DNA of 64,000 nucleotides. Source: Epiperipatus broadwayi (taxonomy: Eukaryota; Onychophora; Udeonychophora; Euonychophora; Peripatidae). Within the stretch, counting starts at the first letter, position 1. The number at the start of each line of letters is the position of its first letter. The DNA lies in contig JAQFVV010012511.1 in the NCBI GenBank assembly GCA_028023455.1, positions 870,001-934,000 of the forward strand. The letters run 5' to 3'. Under the pieces are notes generated by a model. The model saw nothing but the letters and a program-made list of their open reading frames with translations. It was not told where the DNA came from and did not search any database. The position numbers and the translations under genes are program-made. This document shows positions 58,586-64,000 of this stretch, piece after piece.

Positions 58586-59112
58586 TGTAACAAAACCCAT
58601 ACCTCTCACTAGATAGAGAACACTACTGAATATACATACAATATAGCAAACATATGTGCCTACATATTTATATTTAATTTAAAATGGTTTTGACTTGAAT
58701 ATTGTTGTTCAAAACTTCTGGATTCATTGTCATAACTGTGTATTTATGGTCATCTGAAGGACTCCAAGCACCAATCTTATACGAATATAAGAATTATGTG
58801 AAGTGAATATATTCCCAACAAGAACAATATCTTATGTAATGTGAGAGGGATTTTGACCATTGGCTAGCTCAAACTCATGATCAGGTGGCGTCACAGCTGG
58901 AAGTAGCTACAAATGGGGTTAAGAATTTAAACACATTAATAAATGGATCTGCAAAGAAATATTACAATAAGATTTGTTTTGAGTTTCATTATCAAATCAG
59001 TTTTTATTAAAGACTTCTAAAGATCATTATTATTCTTTGATCTTTTAAATAAAAAATAAATAAATAAATAATTCAACACTCTACTTTTCTTTTTATATTT
59101 AATATTAAAAAT
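58586..59112 (-). repeat. 5' LTR of LTR element 3, truncated by transposon copy 3
   Basis: Aligns with the distal third of the 3' LTR (55598-56120) and ends, on the minus strand, in TGTTACA. Alignment stops abruptly at TTTAATATTAAAA (about 59112), where transposon copy 3 begins. The remaining kilobase of this LTR should lie beyond the right end of that transposon, outside the window. Confidence 0.85.
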
Positions 59113-60230
59113 GTTTGTCATCTGATCCTTCATGTCAGCCGCTAGAGGTGCGATTTCTAACAAAATAACACATTAATATAATGTTCCCAGGCTAGCGATT
59201 CTCTATTAATATTGACTTTTTTTTTTGTTTGTTTACAAAGTTTACTTTCTTTCGTTTCTGAATTATTTTTCCCAAATAATATTTTTGACAATGGGATAAT
59301 AATAGTTGTTTTTTTTTAATTTTTTTTTTTACCAAAGGGTCTTTTTTGGTGTGTGTTCAAATAGTAATTTGTGTTTTTTTTTAAAATAGTATTACTGTTT
59401 TTGTAAAATTGGATTGACAAAATTCAAGAGAGAATGAGTTTTTTTGATGGATCTTTAAATAATAATTTACATTATTTTGATAGGTTTACATTTGATTGCC
59501 GACAACAAATTAGTAGGAGGGTTTTTTTTGTGTACAATTAAATAATAATTTACGTTACTTTGATATTTTACATTTGATTGCCAACAACAATTATTGGGAG
59601 AAGTGTTTTTTTTTTCATGTGTGTGTGTATGTTTAAATAAAAATTAAAACCTTTACTTTTATCGGTTTACATTTGATTGATGACCGATTTGACTTCCTTT
59701 CATTTATAAATTATGGTTTTGGTTCTACAAATAAATATTTTTGACAATGGGACAATAATAGTTGTTGTTTGTTTAATTTTTATTGACAAGAGCGGGTGTT
59801 TTTTTTGGTGTAGATTCAAATAGTAATTTGGGTTACGTTTAAATAATAAGTTGCGATCTTACTTTGATTGGTTTACATTTGATTGCCGACCCTAGTTATT
59901 GGGAGAAGGAGTGTTTTTTGTGTGTATGATTGTAGACAACAATTATTGGGAGAAGGGGTGTAACCATTTAAAGAATAGTAGTTTATGTTACTTTTAGGAG
60001 TGGTGTACATTTGATTGCTGACAATAATTAGTGAGAGGGGTGGGTGTTTTGGGATGATGATTAAATACTAATTTACCTTCCTTTTAATTTACATTTGATT
60101 GCTGACAACAATTATTGGGAGATAAAGAGGTTGTTTTTTTGTGTATGTTTAAATCAAAATTGAAGTTACTTTTATCGGTTATATTTGATTGACAACAGTT
60201 TTGACTTTCTTTTTTTTTTCATTTATAAAT
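59113..60230 (-). mobile_element. Transposon copy 3 (GGTTCTCAT family), first segment
   Basis: Begins with a mutated inverted terminus (GTTTGTCATCTGATCCTTC) and runs collinear with copy 2 from 36718 to about 37805: GCTAGCGATTCTCTATTAAT, the CATTTGATTGCCGACAACAA minisatellite and the TTTGACAATGGGACAATAAT module. It is interrupted at 60231 by the TAATAG array and resumes at 63246. It is inserted in the 5' LTR of LTR element 3. Confidence 0.9.
60220..60230. repeat. Left direct repeat flanking the TAATAG array
   Basis: CATTTATAAAT occurs here and at 63246-63256. Copy 2 has a single comparable site (GTTTATAAATTATGG near 37810), so the second copy most likely arose as an 11-bp target duplication. 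Confidence 0.65.
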
Positions 60231-61749
60231 TAATAGCTGAAATACACAGGCTTATATATACCTGTGTCTATATATGTAATAGACAGGGTATGAGCACAGA
60301 CTTTCACATGACCCACCACTCTCCACACCATCTCATAACACTGATACACTTGCAAACACATATGTTGAAAAGATAAATAATCACCAATATACGTATTTCA
60401 TGCTAAACCAGCAATCATCAGTTGGTCCAGATTACCATCTCTACACATATATGCTACAAGTGCTCAGATATATATTAAGATAGCAAATCCTCCTACTTTA
60501 ATGGACAGGCTTCAATCCACTCCACACTGCAACTCTTCAACCGTCCATCCAATTGAAAATCTGATGATGGAACGCTCAAAGGGCACCCTGAGGCCAGGAT
60601 TATTGTCACACCCATGTTGACCTAAGGTCAATCTGACCCCACATGTACAGGACATAATCCATTAAATACATATGCAAGGGATAGGCAGACATCTCTAATA
60701 TGTAATAGCTGAAATACACAGGCTTATATATACCTGTGTCTATATATGTAATAGACAGGGTATGAGCACAGACTTTCACATGACCCACCACTCTCCACAC
60801 CATCTCATAACACTGATACACTTGCACACACATATGTTGAAAAGATAAATAATCACCAATATACGTATTTCATGCTAAACCAGCAATCATCAGTTGGTCC
60901 AGATTACCATCTCTACACATATATGCTACAAGTGCTCAGATATATATTAAGATAGCAAATCCTCCTACTTTAATGGACAGGCTTCAATCCACTCCACACT
61001 GCAACTCTTCAACCGTCCATCCAATTGAAAATCTGATGATGGAACGCTCAAAGGGCACCCTGAGGCCGGGATTATTGTCACACCCATGTTGACCTAAGGT
61101 CAATCTGACCCCACATGTACAGGACATAATCCATTAAATACATATGCAAGGGATAGGCAGACATCTCTAATATGTAATAGCTGAAATACACAGGCTTATA
61201 TATACCTGTGTCTATATATGTAATAGACAGGGTATGAGCACAGACTTTCACATGACCCACCACTCTCCACACCATCTCATAACACTGATACACTTGCACA
61301 CACATATGTTGAAAAGATAAATAATCACCAATATACGTATTTCATGCTAAACCAGCAATCATCAGTTGGTCCAGATTACCATCTCTACACATATATGCTA
61401 CAAGTGCTCAGATATATATTAAGATAGCAAATCCTCCTACTTTAATGGACAGGCTTCAATCCACTCCACACTGCAACTCTTCAACCGTCCATCCAATTGA
61501 AAATCTGATGATGGAACGCTCAAAGGGCACCCTGAGGCCGGGATTATTGTCACACCCATGTTGTCAATCTGACCCCACATGTACAGGACATAATCCATTA
61601 AATACATATGCAAGGGATAGGCAGACATCTCTAATATGTAATAGCTGAAATACACAGGCTTATATATACCTGTGTCTATATATGTAATAGACAGGGTATG
61701 AGCACAGACTTTCACATGACCCACCACTCTCCACACCATCTCATAACAC
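60231..61749 (+). repeat. TAATAG array, direct units
   Basis: Head-to-tail units start TAATAGCTGAAATACACAGG at 60231, 60703, 61175 and 61639 (periods 472, 472 and 464). They are almost identical; the third lacks 8 bp in TTGACCTAAGGTCAAT. Each unit contains a second TAATAG, making a short palindrome around CACAGGCTTATATATACCTGTG, and the blocks CATCAGTTGGTCCAGATTAC and GAAAATCTGATGATGGAACG. The fourth unit stops at CTCATAACAC, where orientation flips. The repeated minus-strand 75-codon frame is a by-product of repetition. Confidence 0.95.
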
Positions 61750-63245
61750 GAAATACGTATATTGGTGATTATTTATCTTTTCAACATATGTGTGTGCAAG
61801 TGTATCAGTGTTATGAGATGGTGTGGAGAGTGGTGGGTCATGTGAAAGTCTGTGCTCATACCCTGTCTATTACATATATAGACACAGGTATATAAGCCTG
61901 TGTATTTCAGCTATTACATATTAGAGATGTCTGCATCCCTGCATATGTATTTATGGATTATGTCCTGTACATGTGGGGTCAGATTGACTTAGGTCAACAT
62001 GGGTGTGACAATCCCGGCCTCAGGTGCCACTTAGCGTTCCATCATCAGATTTTCAATTGGATGGACGTTGAAGAGTAGTGCGGATTAACTGTATAGAGAG
62101 ATTTGCTATCTAATATATATCTGAGCACTTGTAACATATATGTGTAGAGATGTAATCTGGACCAACTGATGCTGGTTTAGCATGAAATAGTATATTGGTG
62201 ATTATTTATCTTTTCAACATATGTGTGTGAATAGTGTATCAGTGTTATGAGATGGTGTGGAAGTGGTGGGTCATGTGAAAGTCTGTGCTCATACCCTGTC
62301 TATTACATATATAGACACAGGTATATATAAGCCTGTGTATTTCAGCTATTACATATTAGAGATGTCTGCCTATCCCTTGCATATGTATTTAATGGATTAT
62401 GTCCTAGCACATGTGGGGTCAGATTGACCTTAGGTCAACATGGGTGTGACAATAATCCCGGCCTCAGGGTGCTTTGAGCGTTCCATCATCAGATTTTCAA
62501 TTGGATGGACGGTTGAAGAGTTGCAGTGTGGAGTGGATTGAAGTGTCCACTAAAGTAGGAGGATTTGCTATCTTAATATATACTGAGCACTTGTAGCATA
62601 TATGTGTAGAGATGGTAATCTGGACCAACTGATGATTGCTGGTTTAGCATGAAATACGTATATTGGTGATTATTTATCTTTTCAACATATGTGTGTTCAA
62701 GTGTATCAGTGTTATGAGATGGTGTGGAGAGTGGTGGGTCATGTGAAAGTCTGTGCTCATACCCTGTCTATTACATATATAGACACAGGTATATATAAGC
62801 CTGTGTATTTCAGCTATTACATATTAGAGATGTCTGCCTATCCCTTGCATATGTATTTAATGGATTATGTCCTGTACATGTGGGGTCAGATTGACCTTAG
62901 GTCAACATGGGTGTGACAATAATCCCGGCCTCAGGGTGCCCTTTGAGCGTTCCATCATCAGATTTTCAATTGGATGGACGGTTGAAGAGTTGTAGTGTGG
63001 AGTGGATTGAAGCCTGTCCATTAAAGTAGGAGGATTTGCTATCTTAATATATATCTGAGCATTTGTAGCATATATGTGTAGAGATGGTAATCTGGACCAA
63101 CTGATGATTGCTGGTTTAGCATGAAATACGTATATTGGTGATTATTTATCTTTTCAACATATGTGTGTGCAAGTGTATCAGTGTTATGAGATGGTGTGGA
63201 GAGTGGTGGGTCATGTGAAAGTCTGTGCTCATACCCTGTCTATTA
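61750..63245 (-). repeat. TAATAG array, inverted units
   Basis: The same unit in reverse complement, with GAAATA-type starts at 61750, 62184, 62651 and 63123 (periods 434, 467 and 472). The first, 61750-62183, carries many small deletions (for example in TAGGTCAACATGGG and GCCCTTTGAGCG), while the last is nearly clean. The array ends CTGTCTATTA, so the whole block runs from TAATAG to CTATTA. Confidence 0.95.
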
Positions 63246-64000
63246 CATTTATAAATTATGATTTTGGTTTGCCCAAAACCTAATATTTTTGACAATGGGA
63301 TAGTAATAGTTGTTGTGGTTTTCTTTCATTTTTATTGATAAGAGCCTGTCTTTTTTTGGTGTATGTTCAAATAGTAATTTGGGTTATGTTTAAAAAATAA
63401 TCGTTTATCTTATTTTTAGTGCTTTATATTTGATTGCCGACAACAATTAGTGGGAGGGGTGTTTTTGTTTACGATTAAAAAATAATTGTACGTTCCTTTT
63501 ATTTTTTACATTTGATTGCCACCAACAATTATTGGGAGAAAGGGTTTTGCATTTTTTTTTGTTTGTGTGTATGTTTAAATCAAAATTACCATTTGATTAA
63601 AAACCAATTTGATTTTTTTTTTTTTTTTTCATTTATAAATTATTTAGGTTTTTCCAAATAATATTTGATTTGACAATGGGACAATAATAGTCTAGGTTTC
63701 TTTAATTTTTATTGACAAGAGTGGGTCTTTTTCGGTGTACATTCAAATAGTAATTTGGCTTATGTTTAACTAATAATTTACTGTCTTACTTTGATTGGTT
63801 TTCATTTGATTGCTGACGTCAATTAGTGGGAGGGTTTTTTTTCTATACAATTAAAGAATAATTGATGTTCCTTTTATTTGACCGTTTGATTGCCGATGAC
63901 AACAATTACTGGGAGAAGAGGGTTTTTTGGGGCTATGTTTAAATAAAAATTTTAGTTACTTCTTTTATTTTACATTTGATTGCCGATGACAACAATTATC
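63246..64000 (-). mobile_element. Transposon copy 3, second segment (runs off the window)
   Basis: Resumes with CATTTATAAATTATGATTTT and GCCCAAAACCTAATATTTTT and stays collinear with copy 2 from about 37806 to 38590 (minisatellite). The coding-like block and distal terminus lie beyond the window edge. Confidence 0.9.

Noticed and set aside
60606-62916. A 75-codon open frame repeated on both strands (starting MCVQVYQCYEMVWR)
   Set aside because: It repeats with the 472-bp unit, is broken in the variant units and in the diverged 41 kb copy, and has no recognisable motif; it is a by-product of the array.

Overview
This window is AT-rich metazoan nuclear DNA, dominated by decayed transposable elements, with only one supportable host gene. 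The last two coding exons of an unrecognised coiled-coil protein lie on the plus strand at 75-214 and 6893-7057, joined by a phase-0 intron of about 6.7 kb. The mix of Penelope-like elements, Ty3/gypsy LTR elements, two hAT lineages, a Tigger/pogo tail, tRNA-derived repeats and long AT-rich gaps suits an invertebrate with a repeat-rich genome. A mollusc, possibly a cephalopod, is my guess and is not proven by the sequence.

Layout from left to right. Bases 1-7400 hold the 3' end of the host gene; its intron carries a complete 2.75 kb non-autonomous DNA transposon (2209-4957). Bases 7400-8640 and 21280-22320 hold copies of one interspersed repeat family. A minus-strand ZBED-type hAT transposase relic runs from 15381 down to about 10394 and is split by 2.3 kb containing two minisatellites. 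A decayed coiled-coil ORF lies at 18100-18970. A Penelope-like 3' end forms a large palindrome flanked by a 14-bp target duplication at 26088-26856. A Ty3/gypsy element with about 1.35 kb LTRs spans 28716-35158. A second full-length copy of the DNA transposon, in the opposite orientation and with a perfect 8-bp target duplication, lies at 36718-39485 beside a Tigger transposase tail.

Further right are an inverted pair of a satellite-like repeat (41036-41999), a Penelope-like GIY-YIG fragment (42861-43180), a second LTR element (43288-46524) whose 3' LTR contains a palindromic MITE, and a TA-flanked MITE (47919-48188). A ZMYM-type hAT relic (50796-55170) is itself split by an interspersed repeat and by a Penelope-like element. 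The last 8 kb is a nest: a gag-only LTR element (55598-59112) has lost most of one LTR to a third copy of the DNA transposon (59113 to beyond 64000), and that copy is split by a 3 kb array of about 472-bp units arranged as direct repeats followed by inverted repeats.

No operon or pathway logic links these features; the window is an insertion history. The items most worth following are the GGTTCTCAT transposon family (8-bp duplications, palindromic subterminal repeats, a conserved coding-like block with a splice-donor-like end and an internal minisatellite), the TAATAG-bounded inverted array, and the Penelope palindrome. All protein calls come from reading motifs by eye; no search was run.
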